DNA from: Pempheris klunzingeri | Lineage: Eukaryota; Chordata; Actinopteri; Acropomatiformes; Pempheridae | Assembly: GCF_042242105.1 (NCBI RefSeq) | Contig: NC_092012.1 | Coordinates: 8,251,470 to 8,315,469, forward strand | Direction: 5' to 3' | DNA: 64,000 nt | Shown here: one piece after another, positions 34,601 to 56,649 of the stretch | Position numbering within the stretch: position 1 is the first letter of the stretch | Layout of the letters: every line of letters starts with the position of its first letter | The notes under the pieces: model-generated | Told to the model about the DNA's origin: nothing | The model's database searches: none | What the model saw: the letters and a program-made list of their open reading frames with translations, nothing else | Translations under genes and position numbers: made by a program

Positions 34601-35287
34601 TAATGTTGCTGAGTTAAGAAAATGGAGCATAACAGATTTTTATTTTCTTCAGAGACCAACTGGAGGAGTATGGTGGAGACTTCAGATTCCCTGGAGCCTG
34701 TAGAGGCTGAGCCAACTCGCCCTGCACCTCCCACAGTTGCCCAGAGAGACAGTGAGGTCCTGGTAGCACCCCCCAACGCTGCCCCACCTGGCTCCACTTC
34801 TGCCCCGCCCAGGGCGGGACCTCTGACGCAGGGCACCGGAGAGAGAGACGAGGTCCGGGTGGACGACCGACTAGAGCTGGCCTCCCAGCAGAGCACCGAG
34901 ACGGGCTCATTGGATGGGAGCTGCAGGGGCCCGCTGAACTCCTCCATCACCTCCACCACTTCCACCCTGGTCCCCGGGATGCTGGAAGAGGCAGAGGAGG
35001 AGGATGAAGAGGAGGAGGACTACACTCCTGAACCTATTTCGGTGGAGGTGCCCACCCTCAGCAGCCGCATCGAATCCTGGGTGTCAAAGACCCTGGAAAA
35101 CCTGCAGCTGGGAAAGAGCCAGGAAAGTACAGAAGAGGAGGAAGAGGAGGAGGAGGAGGAAGAGGAAGAGGATGAAGAGGAGAGAGGGCAGAGTGAGGAC
35201 GAGGAAGAGGAACTCGATTCAGCAGACATCACAGAGATGAGGATTGAGAGCAAAGAGCAAGTGGAGGCCAAGAAGGTCACTGGTTGA
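19645..35287 (+). CDS. secisbp2l: SECIS-binding protein 2-like, complete
   Basis: Eighteen coding exons join in frame to about 1,099 aa (human 1,101): 19645-19665, 24039-24253, 25469-25796, 25931-26069, 26733-26956, 27566-27590, 27769-27881 (or from 27766), 28620-28730, 28841-28951, 29466-29633, 29810-29951, 31038-31213, 31335-31467, 31576-31738, 32645-32865, 33701-33855, 34001-34220, 34653-35287. Matches to SECISBP2L include KLSAEVEPFIPQKK, TPIPSYLITCYPF, EQGASEADIDSDSGYCSPKH and NIVQTPIPITTSVPKRAKSQ. The RNA-binding L7Ae module spans about residues 745-815 (IKCVIISPNCEKI, FALGRKALGRCVNK). In the paralogue SECISBP2 this module binds SECIS elements to decode UGA as selenocysteine; SECISBP2L binds SECIS RNA but its role is less clear. 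Differences from human: a poly-Gly tract near residue 40, a long poly-Glu C-terminus and a weak donor after exon 12 (AAG|GTTAAT). Confidence 0.97.
19750..20230. repeat. GTTAGC/GCTA-rich start of secisbp2l intron 1
   Basis: Repeated GTTAACGCTAG, GCTAACGTTAAAG, GGCTAACGGTAACC and AGCTAAAGCTAAAGC words occur in both orientations, ending in a GCTA tandem (about 20,211-20,228). It resembles the cops2 intron 1 cluster in position and wording. Confidence 0.6.
20231..24038 (+). other. Rest of secisbp2l intron 1, no gene seen
   Basis: About 3.8 kb of intronic sequence. A 119-codon frame at 20,482-20,841 has no family resemblance and no coding-like pattern. No RNA gene was recognised. Confidence 0.55.
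24132..24182 (+). other. secisbp2l: Poly-glycine (GGN) tract in secisbp2l exon 2
   Basis: Ten glycine codons, one leucine and six glycine codons in a row, built from GGA/GGG/GGC/GGT. The human protein has ordinary sequence at this place, between its EVEPFIPQKK and TPIPSYL motifs. The G-rich coding strand could form G-quadruplex structure and is a likely site of length variation. Confidence 0.85.
27566..27590 (+). other. secisbp2l: 25-nt microexon of secisbp2l
   Basis: It is bounded by TATAG before and GTAAGT after and encodes GVEAGVMT plus one base. Without it, exon 5 joined to exon 7 reads into a TAA within four or five codons, with either exon 7 acceptor, so inclusion is needed for the full protein. 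Confidence 0.75.
29995..30190. repeat. Dispersed repeat fragment in secisbp2l intron 11 (proposed)
   Basis: The segment contains TAGCTTTATCGATATAGCACAT followed by an ACA-rich stretch and AAAAGGTGTCC. This resembles a very common fish repeat of the TTTAT..TATAGCAC type. It sits directly beside the LINE fragment, so both may belong to one insertion. Family assignment is from memory. Confidence 0.4.
30215..30680 (-). mobile_element. Non-LTR retrotransposon (LINE) 3' fragment, reverse transcriptase C-terminus
   Basis: On the minus strand, 30,678-30,481 reads through motifs typical of the end of endonuclease/reverse-transcriptase proteins: LLYDSESWRMTESDL, then RRLLLMFWPNTISN. After a disruption the same strand continues with WRRIGHIMQRKQDD, then RGRLKETWRQI near 30,430-30,290, the usual tail of these proteins. 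Frames are broken by shifts and stops, and the 5' part is missing, so this is a dead, 5'-truncated copy antisense to the host gene in intron 11. It holds a small internal tandem (AGTAGTTGG three times near 30,455-30,480). The clade was not determined. Confidence 0.75.
33020..33400 (-). repeat. Possible dispersed repeat in secisbp2l intron 15
   Basis: Words such as GAGTTGGCAGAGACCAAA and CACCAGGTGGCCAGAAATAC in this stretch resemble a teleost dispersed element in reverse orientation. No second copy was found in the window, so support is weak. Confidence 0.3.
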
Positions 35288-37580
35288 TGTCGCCTATTGT
35301 TCTCTGTTCTTACACACACCCATTCCCTCTGTTCTCTGTTGCACTCACACATCCCTCCTCTCAGCAGCTTCTCTCCTTCGTCTCCAACCCCTGACACCAG
35401 ACATGATCTCAGGTATCCAACCAACTGACCAACACTCACAGACACCTTTAACAAAGAAAAACTGACCAACTTACAAACACACAGGGTCGCAGATAAAACG
35501 AGAGCTAACGCAGTTTGAGGGATAGAAATTGACACCAACTCTTCCAAAATAAAACACTCATCTTGTAATTCAGAAGGATGCCCTCACTTCTTCGGCCCAT
35601 AACCTGCAACACTTGAATTCGGGGGAAAGTTTTCGATTTCCCTCCTCCGAAGCTGAACTCTTTCAGAGTCAGGGACGTTTCCGGGAGCAAGTGATGGGTG
35701 CTAAAAACACGTTGAACTGCTGTCTGTGGCTCACAGAGAAGGAAGGTTGGAACCCTTCAGCTCCCATCTTACTTTACACAGAGCTCAGAAGGTTTACAGC
35801 TCTGCAAGTATTTGCGTGCTTGTGTGTGCGTGCGCGTGTGTGTGTTTACAGGCACATAGTTTTCATTTATTTTGCTGTGTTCATTAGCTTTATCTCTGTA
35901 AATAATGTGCGTGTGTATTTTTTTCTTTTTCACCTGACTGCTGAGGGAAGAACTTGCATTTCTTAATTACGTCTTGGTTGGTATTTAGTTTTCCTCACAG
36001 AATATTTCAGTGTCAGGGGTTCTGTCTTTCTACCAAAACCACTCCCACCCGCTGGTCTTCAGAGAGTGTTTTTTAATGTTCAAATAATAAGTGGCCCATT
36101 CTGTATTCAGATGATTCAAACGACTTAACTTCTAAGAAGCAAAACAAGCTTTGTGTATATAACCTTGTCTATGTGGTTCTACTACAGTATATAATGGTTT
36201 GTCATATTGATCTTGCCTAGTGTGAAACTATTCGGGGCCGTTTTCCTCTGACTGGAATTGTCTTGAGTTCCCAGATGCTGTCTGTGCTTCATAAAACTAG
36301 TGCTCCTGTTTCGTTCTCTCTGGTGGTGTTTGTTCTCTGATGGGGGGGCGCTCTCAAGCTGCCTCTTACTCTTGTGAAGACCTAACGCCATTTTTAAAAG
36401 CCTGTTTATCGAATGTATCTCTAAGTCCTTCCATTCAGAAATATGTTTTTTGATAAATCAGTAGTTAAGACAGAGTTTGGTTGTAAAATAACTCTAAATC
36501 ATCGTTCCTACCATGTTTGACCGCTTAAGTCAAGATAACTAACAGGACAAGCTGGTGTTTACTGGTACATTAAGTTTAACAACACCTGAATCAGATAAGG
36601 TCGCTACAACTGAAATAAATCCTTGCAGAGCTCTTTTTTTCAGACAGATTTCATGGTCACCCAGCTGAAAAGCTCCCTCATCAGGGCAGCGTCACCACTG
36701 GAGGTCAAACAAGTCGTCTCAAAGTCACGCAGATACTAATGATAAACCCTTGTAAATACAAGTGTACAAAAGAGAGTTTTGATTTAGCATTGTATTAAAA
36801 AAAAAAAAAATACAATCATCCTGTTCTTAAAGCCATTTGATAGTTTTAACATTTAAACAGTTGGAATCCAATTTGATAATGGTATTTGATAGTGAATGAT
36901 GGTGAGATTTCAGCCAGTCGCTGGTGTTGTGTAAATGCAGTATGTCGGGCTGTATGCAATGTGAAGCCCTGAGATGGGAGATGGCAGTGTACTGAATATC
37001 ATACTTGGGATTATGAACGTAGTCTGGTTTGATAAAAGGTACACTGTGTGTAGGCCTTTTTGTTGCTATGACTTCCATCAAAGTGTTTGAAAAATGTTAG
37101 TTGACAGCAAGTGTGTTTTTTGCACTATGTAAATACGTCCTGGTAAAGGTCTTGTAACTAATGTGAACAAAAAAACAAAACAAAAAAAACGGTTCAATGA
37201 AGTACTTTTTTCAGCGTGTTCCTCGTCTTTATATGGATATTTAAGACTGTCTTCTGTACATCACTAGCAACGTTCTTAGAGGCTGTTTCTCATAATCCTG
37301 TTATCACTCTTAACCTATATGGACTGATGATTAACATCATTAAAATGTTGTTTATGTAAATCTTTTGACTGATGCCTCGTCCTCTGTTTCATCAGCACCA
37401 ACACCATCAGACTGCAGCAGGAGCTGAAACACATCAACAAAAAAATGGGTCTGTAACTAGTTTGATAATCGATTTAATCATTTCAATTCCTCTTGACAAA
37501 CATTCCATGTTTCCAGGTCTGAAATGTGAGGATTTGATGCTTTTCTTTGTTGTATTTGAATTAAAGCAAGCAATTTGAAT
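35288..37580 (+). other. secisbp2l: secisbp2l 3' UTR (extent uncertain)
   Basis: Noncoding sequence after the TGA. Candidate poly(A) signals are AATAAA at 36614-36619 and ATTAAA at 37339-37344 and 37560-37565. The human 3' UTR is also long. No intact EID1-like ORF is seen here, although EID1 lies between SHC4 and SECISBP2L in human. Confidence 0.5.
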
Positions 37581-38329
37581 GTGATGTTGGGCTCTGAGAA
37601 AGTATAAGGGATATTTTTGACTATTTTGCATTATTTCAAGGAAGAAGCAAGAAAATGATATACTGATTAATTTATATTACTCAGTAATTAGAATAACTTA
37701 GTTGCAGTTGCCTAGATTGCAGTTTTACTGAATAACCACTAGGTAGGGGCAAAGCCCTGCTGTGTACTATTGTATGCACTCACTCGACGACTTGTCTTTT
37801 TAGTGTGACATGCCGCGTATTCACATACAGTATGAAACAGTCAAGTTATGTTAAGTTATTTGTTTTGAAGAAAAATATGTGGTCGACTAATTATTTGTTC
37901 TTAAAATTCTTGAATGTACTCCGTTATTCCAGATCTAAGCATGGACGTACTGCTACACCCTGCCTGCTTTTTGCTGTTGTTGGATAATAATCTTTTAGTC
38001 AGGAGTAACTACAGTATGCAAAACACTCCTCAGTCGGCGCCTGCCTTATTGTTCTGATTGAAATCAAGCGGAAATGCAAATATTTCAGCTAAATCCCCTT
38101 CCTCCTGTGTGTTCATGCAGGTCATTTGAATATTACACACACTAGGTACACTGCAGAATGTCTTTTATTGTGTAAATCAAATTAATCTGAGCTATTTCTG
38201 TAATTAGTAATTAGTAATTATAATCTATTAATGCCTTCAACAGCACCTCTGAGGTGCAACTGATGTCAGTGGAATAGAGCACTCGTGTAATGTATTGGCT
38301 TTGCCTCAGTGTATAAGTGTGAGTGTGAG
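37581..38329. other. Short intergenic stretch between secisbp2l and shc4
   Basis: AT-rich and without a gene. It contains a small tandem of TAATTAG near 38,203-38,220. Confidence 0.6.
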
Positions 38330-38713
38330 TGTACAGCATGAGTCACCCTACCCGCCTGTGATTGGATGGTAGTTTATGGGTGAGGGAGGGGGAGAGAGCC
38401 CTGGGGGCCGTCTGTCAATCTCTCCTCCGCTCCATTCACACATTTATCTGCATGCACCGTCACAGAGAGACAGAGGAAGTGAGCGGGAGCCTCTCATTCA
38501 TAAAAATAAAGTTCATTCATAAAAGCTGCACAGATCTGCCGTGCCTCGGAGAGAAAGGAGGAGAGGAAAGTTGATGTGGAAGTGAAGCAGAGCTGGAAGC
38601 CTGGCAACTAACTGAAGGAGTGTGTGGGTCAGTAGGATGGGACTGTACTCAGCATGATCTGAGTGGAGCAGACCGGACTTTAGACTCCACAGGACATCCC
38701 AGGGCCCACACTG
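38330..38713 (+). promoter_or_regulatory. shc4: Probable shc4 promoter and noncoding first exon
   Basis: A reverse CCAAT box (GATTGG near 38,361) and an A/T-rich TATA-like element (CATAAAAATAAAG near 38,500) precede a purine-rich leader that ends at a good donor (CACTG|GTGAGT, 38,713). The coding exon begins at an acceptor at 39,131-39,132 with the ATG two bases into the exon, so the leader is probably the spliced 5' UTR. Confidence 0.5.
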
Positions 38714-39134
38714 GTGAGTTCAATCTACTGTAATGTACAGAGGGAATCCTATTGAATAATCTGAAGATGCTAAAGTCATTTCCTATAGATTAGCTGATGA
38801 GCAACTCAACCAAAATGATCATCTTAATGCATTTCATGCCTCTCTTTTTTTCTGGTATCTCCAGTCAAATCTCCTTTATCAAGCCAAACCTCTGTGTGTG
38901 GAAACTGTGACTGTTAATCTAATTCCTGACAGGTTTTCTTTTTTATTTTGTCTCAGTGCTCTCTTTTGTCCAGTCCCCTGATTATGAGAGAGCAAATCTT
39001 ACCCAGGTTCAAATCACACACAGGACTCTTACCAGGTAGCTCACGTTTATAGTCATGACCAACATAATCAGAACAATGAAAATCACTGTGCCAAATATGG
39101 GATTGTAACACTCTCTCTTGCATCTTCTACAGGC

Positions 39135-48950
<9,816 letters not shown>

Positions 48951-50170
48951 CACACACATTCATAGACTGTCACATGCAAACATTCACCTTTAGCAGAGGT
49001 TCTCAGCATTTTTGGAGCTGAAAATACAAAAGAAACATGCTTTTTGCTCCATGAAAATTTTACATCAGCCTGCTCAACATGTGAGACATCACCTTCCAGG
49101 ATATTTCGTGACACATGATTCATATATGATTTGAGTAAATTCTGTGGTGCAGACTGTGCCTCGCCCTCTATAGAGAACAGCCGCTTGCCTGCAGAACATC
49201 CTGTCTCTGTCTCTCAGGCTGAATTTGCTGGTGTTTACTCAAACATTAAGCACAATCACTGGTGTCGGGGGGGAAATTACCAGAATGTTGGCAGACTTTC
49301 AGAATCTTTTTACAGGCTAAATTTGTCTTGTTTCCATTCATTCATTTATTCATTTTTTTTGTATTGTTTTGTGTTCACATTTATTATGCTTGACTTTTGA
49401 AAACAACTTTTCATCCTACTTATTTGTTGCACTCTGAACATGGAGTTCAAATGCTCTTTGTAAGCAGAATCTACAGAAACAGATCTGCTGTTTAGTCTCA
49501 GATAAGATGGCAAATATGCAAATAGTCATGTTTTTGTTGTTAAAGTTTAATCAAAGACATCTTCAGTACTTTTACGGGACATAATACATTACTGGACTTT
49601 GTCTGCAATTCATTTCTTGTTAAATCTCCAACCACAAAAAGACTTTATTTATTCTTACTGGTTCAGCAATCAGCTTCAAAGCTATCAGTAGTTAACAGAG
49701 ACTCAAATCTAACAAGTCACAAGACAAAAGTATAAGCTGTCAGATAGAAAACTGGACACGTTTAATTTCTTTCTTTCTTTCTGTCTCAAACCTTTCATCT
49801 GGATAAATTAAATATCCGGACTTCATTTAAACCGATGAAATAAAAATGATAAAATTGATTAACTTTATTTTGTGGTAACAATGAAAACAATAGCATTACT
49901 CTGAAGATGTTAAATGTTTCACTTCCAGTGATGTGCCACTTTGCTAATTTTTCTTACAGTACAAAAAGGGCAAAAGCAAATACGCAAAGTACAAAACATA
50001 ATTGCTATCATAATGTGCAGGCTTTAGGGTTGTCAGTGCATATCAATTTGAATTAGTTTGATTATTTCAGCAAACAATCCATACATGTTCGTGAGACTGA
50101 TGACAGATGTGCAGTGAAAATGAGTTAATGGGATGATTATAGGTCATAGAACTCACATTCACAATAAACG
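48951..50170 (+). other. shc4: shc4 3' UTR (extent uncertain)
   Basis: Noncoding AT-rich sequence after the TAA stop. Candidate AATAAA signals are at 49839-49844 and 50163-50168. Confidence 0.45.
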
Positions 50171-50464
50171 TATTATTGTGCCAAAGTTTTATTCGTATGT
50201 GTACGAATGAGACATAAAGTTGTTACTTGTTGTCTTATTTTGGTGGTTCCCAAGGCTGCCTGTTTCCCGTAGTGTTTAACAGCCAATCAGAGAAATGCAC
50301 ACAAACAGTAAACCTGAGAAATCACTAGCTTTGCTCTCCTGGGATAATAACTTACTGTACATGTGCACTGTCACATAACCTTAGAATGTTTCTTTAAGCT
50401 CTAGTCTTTGTCTTGACTGTTACTTATGGGTTTTTGGTCATGTGAGACCAGAGGGAGTGGAACG

Positions 50465-50630
50465 CCTTGCTCTACAGCAGCAGCAGCCCACTGCCCTGCA
50501 TGTTTCAAATCATCAGCTTGTCATCAAGCTCCACAGAAGCCTGATAATGATCCATTCATTTGAATCAGGTGTGTTGGAGCAGGGAAACATCTAAGACATG
50601 CGAGGCAGCTGGCCCCCAGGAACAACACAA
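50465..50630. mobile_element. Nonautonomous DNA transposon (MITE-like) remnant (proposed)
   Basis: The ends are imperfect inverted repeats: CACTGCCCTGCATGTTT near 50,490, and the AAACATCTAAGACATGCGAGGCAG stretch near 50,584-50,608. The interior TTTGAATCAGGTGTGTTGGAGCAGGG is a word set I associate with a teleost hAT-like MITE family. It has no coding capacity, and target duplications were not identified. Confidence 0.5.
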
Positions 50631-53600
50631 CTGGCTCCACTGTTCAAAAGCTTATTTACTTATGCATATTAATGCATATTCTATTTGGCACAATAAGTAA
50701 AAATCTAAAAACCTCATGCCTTGGCTTGAATCTAAATAACCAAGTGATGGTTAAAAAGCGAAATGAATGGCATTCTTTTTGGTTTAGATTAAATCATGAT
50801 ACCTCAGATAGGATGTAGAAATCACCATCAACACATCACACAGTGCTAAGTATGATTTCTAAAGTAGCATCTGGTTGCCTAATTACTCCTATTTCAAAGG
50901 CTCATCATTAATGACTGAAAAAAAAGAGAGAAATATCTGAAGAAGATTTTACTGTCTTCTGTTTCTTCTTCTGAGCTCACACCCGCTAAAATAACCACTA
51001 TGAAAACCAAGTATTACATTTTTTTAACTGTCTTACACTGTTTGAGCCGCAAGATGGCGCTATCAGTCTTTACAAGAACCCATTCCCTGTTAGTATTCAC
51101 CAGAATATGTTTTCCTGATCAATCAAAGACTCTGGCTTGATTTCTAAGATTCTCCTTTTGTTTAAGTGGTCGCCCCATTTCTCCATAATCCTATATTTAA
51201 TGTGTTCATGATGAAATATGGCAAATACGTACAGTAAATGCTCAAACCTCTGGTTTTAAACCATAACGGCATCTTGCATTTCATTGGTGACTTCAGTGCT
51301 CTTGAAGCAGATGTGTCTCAAAGAACTGTGAAAATGACTGGTAGTAAACAGCCTATAATAATTGCTGCAACACTGCTCTCTTGGTCTTCAGCGGTCTGTC
51401 ACTTGCAGATTTTGGTGAAGTAAAAGATGACTGTGTGCTGAAAGTATGCAGTTGACTGCTTTCGGGCTGTGGCCCTCATCGTCCTCTGAGAGGCCCAGAG
51501 GGTCTCGCCCACATTAATCAACCTCAGCGCAGCTTGTTAGGCTGAGATCAGGGATCCACTGGCAGCTGATGGGGAAAGAAGCAGCTCTGCTAAAGGCTGA
51601 TAGAAAAAAAAGATAAGCACTGATAGATTATCTAAAGAAAAACAACACTTGAAGCCTTTCGGTTCAGATAATTCTGTCAAATGTAATCACAGAACTGACA
51701 TATTTCCCACAATCCTTTGCTTTTGGGGTGTCAAAGAGAGGGCTTATCTGGTTTGTTGCAAAGAGCAGGAAATGAACATGCTCGAAATGCTATCGCTTCT
51801 TTTTCCTACACTTTTTGTGCACAGTAATGATATCTGCATCTTATCTGATTCAGTCAGTAAATAAACACAAAATGAAAGTGTCTCTCGCCAAACTAAAAAT
51901 CAGATATAAGCGCCATCTAGTAACATGAAAGCCATCAGAAGTGTGAAGTTAAGTGATTTTTCAACCAAGTAGAGTTATTTTTCTGCTTGTTTTACGTCCC
52001 TCTGGATTTTCTCTGAGTCACACGGACCTCGCCCAAAACAGCTCACCAAGAACAGCAATGACCTAGTGTGTGATGCCATTCTTTTAAATGTGTGAGGCCT
52101 GCTGATGGTCACATGCTGTCAGACCTGTGAGGTCACTCTATGACCTCTGACCCCTCATTAATGTAAAAGCAGCAATTTTGGGAGGAACGTTGGCTGAGCC
52201 ATTTTTTGGGGAGATTCTTCTTGACAAGTAATGAAAAACAAAACCGACAATTTGGGTCATGGTTATCAACATGATACTAATATTTGTCTTTGGATAATCC
52301 AGCATTCTTTTGCAGGATGAAAAGCAACAGAAGCGTACTTTCTACTGGTTTAAGATACATTTTGGCACCTTTACGAAATGCAATAAATTCGGATGAGCTC
52401 AAGGGAGTCACTGTCAGTATTCCTCTTAACTCAGTTCTTAAATATTTAAGCTATCAACACGCCATAAGTTCAGTGCCAAAAGGTCTTTCTATTGTCTCCA
52501 ATAAGTCTTTTAATTGACTATTCAGACTTGCCTGATTTTAGGCAATTAAGTTAGCCAAGTACATGTGATGTATATACATATAAATCAAACATATTATTAC
52601 AAACAACACATATTATAAATTCACAGTATAACAGAGAGCAGAGATGATTTCATGAATAATCTATTAGTTGTCAAAGATTCTCTGGGTGCAGCTTCTCAAG
52701 AATGTTTTTTTAGTCTTTTACTACAGTAGACTGGATATCTCCGTGTATTTGGCAAATCAAGCAGTTTTTGAACACGTCAGCTTGAGTTTTGAGAAAATTG
52801 CGACACTTTAGAGAAAAAAAAAATTCATTGATTAAATGAGAAAATAATCCGCAGATTAATTAATGATAAAAACAATGGTTAGTTGTAGCCAGACTATGCA
52901 CACACTCTTTCATAATCATGTAAATCAAGGATTAAACGGATTGAATAACATTTAGCAGCTTCCACTAAATGGCCACTGTGCTCAGCTGTAACTAATTTGA
53001 TGATAATCTAATTCAAAAACATCACTGATACAGTCATCAGTAGCAGTAGTAACTGGAGTCATTATTACACATGAGTCCCCCCCCTTTTTTTTTTCACTGT
53101 AAGACACTGAGAGGTTTTAACAGTTCAAATCATTTAGTCAGCAGATTCACTCTTAGGAGCTCTGACAAAGTAAAAGTCTGCTGCTGAAACTACAGTAGAC
53201 ACATTATCTTGATCTATGCAACCACGTGTTGCGTGTGCATTCCTTGTGGCCCAGCCAGTGACATGACATGGCTCTGAAACGGGAAATGATAAACATTCAG
53301 TATAATCTCCAGGTTCTGTGGATTTGGTTCAGATCCAGAACATTAAAAAGCCTGAACTCCTTTATAGAATAAACTTGAGTGCTGATGAGCCTGAGGGCAT
53401 TAACTTTAAACACACACACATATTGCGCCTATGACAAAGCCTTCGCAGACCCTTAAGCGCCTAAATGGAACAATTAAAGTCATAAAGCGCCCAGAGTACG
53501 AGAGCATGAAATTGTTTCTCGTTTCAATGTTATCAGAGTCACACAGAGTTCAAATCTGGGAGGAAACAAAACAAGACTTGGCCACTGACTGGGCCGTGTT

Positions 53601-54223
53601 GCAGCAGCTGCTGGCATGCCAAAATCTACATGTATGTTCCTCCTGAGACAGCGCAGAGGAGGAGGAGTGAGTCATGTGAGGTTCACAAACAAATGCACAA
53701 AAACAAAAAAAGATGGACTGGTTTCTGTGCCTGGTTCTGTTTCCTGTTTCCACAAGTCAGGAACCAGTGAGGGCATGCAGCGGAGATGAGCGAGCCAAAA
53801 GCCTCTGTGTTAAATGAGTATACAGTAAGTTGCTGTTGGCCGGCGTCAGAGCAGAATAGATGAGTGTGTGTGTAACCCCCACAGTGATCGCCTCACTCCT
53901 CAGCAGTGCTCTACTCGAGCTTTTACCTCCCTCTACTCTCAGGCCTCAGCCCTTTACCTCGGCTTAGCATGATGGCTAGTCTCTGAAGCTCTGATGGGTG
54001 TGTGTTGACTGTTGGCTGTTGGCAGGCCTCTCTAAGCGGAAACACACACACACACACACACACATTCACATGCACAACACATTGTGTCCTCTAGCACAAC
54101 ATGCCCTGGAGTTTCTTTACCTCTTCCAAATCTTCATCTCTCCCACTCTTGCTTTATCATTACCCCTTTGGAAACTAGGTCAGAGTTAGTTCATGCCATT
54201 GGCTTCTGCTCCAAGTGTATGAC

Positions 54224-54225
<2 letters not shown>

Positions 54226-54273
<48 letters not shown>
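54226..54273. repeat. (TG)n microsatellite
   Basis: About 23 TG units. A second (TG)13 block lies at 54,381-54,406 and a (CA) block at 54,044-54,063. Confidence 0.95.
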
Positions 54274-54274
<1 letters not shown>

Positions 54275-55194
54275 ATGTTCATGTTCAGTTAGCAGCCATG
54301 CTTATCTGCCACTTGGCTTAAGAACTTACTTGAAAATGTTTGTTTTCATACCCTGTGCTGGTGGACTGGAATCAAGTCAGTGTGTGTGTGTGTGTGTGTG
54401 TGTGTGACACGGTGATGATGAGGGGGTGGGGGATTCCAGGATTTTTGCACGAGGCAGCAGACAGATGTGGGAGACTTGAATCAAAACTTTTCTGTTGGCC
54501 AACTTCAAAACGCGACTTTTCCTCCACTGTTGGTCTCTCTTCGCTCTCCATTCCTCTGCTGTTTCCTCATGCTTTGGCCAGCAGCTCACACTTCTCCCTT
54601 GGATTTCAAGCAGGGGCTGAGATCAAAACTTGGATTCTAGCAAACACCAGGAGGGATGATTCAGTGAATCTTTGTCATGCTGGATTTTCTGTTTGTGGTC
54701 CTGGCAAACTCTGGGCCTCTTTAGCAGCTCAAAAAAACACGCTTGATATGGTTTTATCACCTCAGTGCGTCATGGTTTACTCTAGATTTAATGACAATTG
54801 CTCATAAACATGATTTGAAACTGATGAAATATTAGAAAAGCTAAGCATAATGATGCATTACTCCTGTTTGGTGTCTCTGAGACCCCAGCTGCAAAACATG
54901 ATTAAATACACTGGATTTTTATCTGCTTCATATCTGTAACTGACTTTTTACATGGCAACGCCCCGAGCAAATCCATAATAAGCATATTAGGTTTTCTGAG
55001 TTTTAATGTTCAAGAGGAAGTTTTGAGCTCAAACATTAACATCGCTAACATACTGCACATTTCCTTGTCTGTGAATGACTTTTTGGGAAAACACCTCAAA
55101 ACATACTGGATTTTAATAAAGTCAGAGGGGAAAAAAAGTATTTGAAGGAAAAATTGGTTGATTTTGAAATTCTGAGTATCATTAGCCACCCTGC

Positions 55195-55745
55195 TCTATG
55201 GGAATGTAGATCGGTCGGTCGGCCGGTCAAAAGATTCACAACTCTGGTCCAAACTTAAAGATCCCAACTACTATTGAATGGATTGCCATGGTTTTTTGTA
55301 GACAGGTGGACACATGGTCCACAGAGGATCAGTCCTACTGACTTTCTTGATGCCTTGACTTTTTGCTTTGAATCTGTTTGATGGATTAACACCACATTTT
55401 TTTACAGATGTTTATGTTGCCTCCAGGATTAATTGTAATTTTTTTGAAATTGTAACTTTGGTGACCTTCAAATTTTCATCACCAGGCCAGATTTTCAGTT
55501 TGTCCAATACTTTGACCAAATATTGGCAAAACTGACATTTCCAGCAGCCTCACATGTACTTTGCCTTTAGAGCTAATTATCCATTAGCAACGCATGCCAA
55601 TAGTGAACATGCTAAACATCCGCATGCTACCATTGTGACCACATTATTATGCTGATATCAGCATTTAGGTCAAAGCCCCGCTGTACCTGCAGCCTCACAG
55701 AGGTATTAGCATTGCTTATGTGCTTTTACACATACTGTAGTGGAG
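55195..55745 (+). repeat. Dispersed repeat, copy B (pairs with 40,925-41,160)
   Basis: Longer copy of the same family, starting near a GGTCGGTCGGCCGGTC tandem. Its central part contains CTATTGAATGGATTGCCATGG and CATGGTCCACAGAGGATCAG. The right part has CATGCTAAACATCCGCATGC and related ATGCTA words. It is noncoding. Confidence 0.6.
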
Positions 55746-56439
55746 CCAATGGGACCCCAAACATGGGGGAAGCAAAGACAAGGTCAACAAAACCCGAGAG
55801 TTAAGCTCTGTGTTTCCATCACCGCAATCTTTTCATCTACAGCGTCTTTGTTGACAATCTCTGTCATCCTCCTCGCCTCCTCTTTTGTTCTTCCTTTAGT
55901 AAAGAGAGTGTGTATGTATATCTGAATTCATGCCCTGGCTTAGAGGAATCACATTAGAGTGGTGTGTATATAAGTATATTTCTCTATGTGTCTATTTGCA
56001 TGGAGTGTGTTTATGGGTCTCTACATCTGTGTTGAGTGTCTCTTACAGATGGTGGCAGTGAAACCCTGGCGGGAAACTTCTACAGGGAATGTTTTCCATC
56101 CCTAAGATGGTCAGATTTGTGTGGGGGGACACTGACTCTGCGTAAATCACATGCGAAGGGGAGATAAGTGGGCGGCTAGACCAGCCTAGATGGATAGCTC
56201 AAGCCAAAAATACTATGCACTGTGCCCCACTGGGGACAGATCCTGAATAAATCTATGTGTATTCAGACGCAGGGTGCAGAAAAAATAACACGACCTCGTA
56301 CAATATAGTACAATTCAATTTCACAAACTACAGCCCCAAAGATTACCATTAAGTTGAATCAACACCAACGGGTGTGAGAATATATTATTAACTACCAAAG
56401 GTGATATCTATCACTCTGCAAGGCGTTCTCTCATCAGTA

Positions 56440-56640
56440 GGCTTCATTAAAGCAACATTTCAACATTTTGGGAAACACACTGATTATCTTTTTTGTTGAG
56501 AGTTAGATGAGAAGAGTGATCTGGACGCTCAGTGTGAAACTACAGCCAAGAGATGGTTAGTTTATCTTAGTTTATTTTAGCTTAGTTTAGTGTTAAGCCT
56601 TGGGGCAGCTATTCTGGCCATTTCAAAAGGTAAAAAAAAT
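56440..56640 (+). repeat. Dispersed repeat, + copy of an inverted pair
   Basis: Reads ACATTTTGGGAAACACAC, GAGAGTTAGATGAGAAGA, GGTTAGTTTATCTTAG and AAAAGGTAAAAAAAATC. Compared with the reverse complement of 57,835-58,045, it shares the parts around GGTTAG.TTATCTTAG and AAAGGTAA.AAAATC. Confidence 0.6.
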
Positions 56641-56649
56641 CAAGCCAAG

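Noticed and set aside
34501..35547. Minus-strand frames of 154 and 175 codons
   Set aside because: They are antisense to the last secisbp2l exon. The long poly-Ser comes from the GAG/GAA run coding poly-Glu on +.
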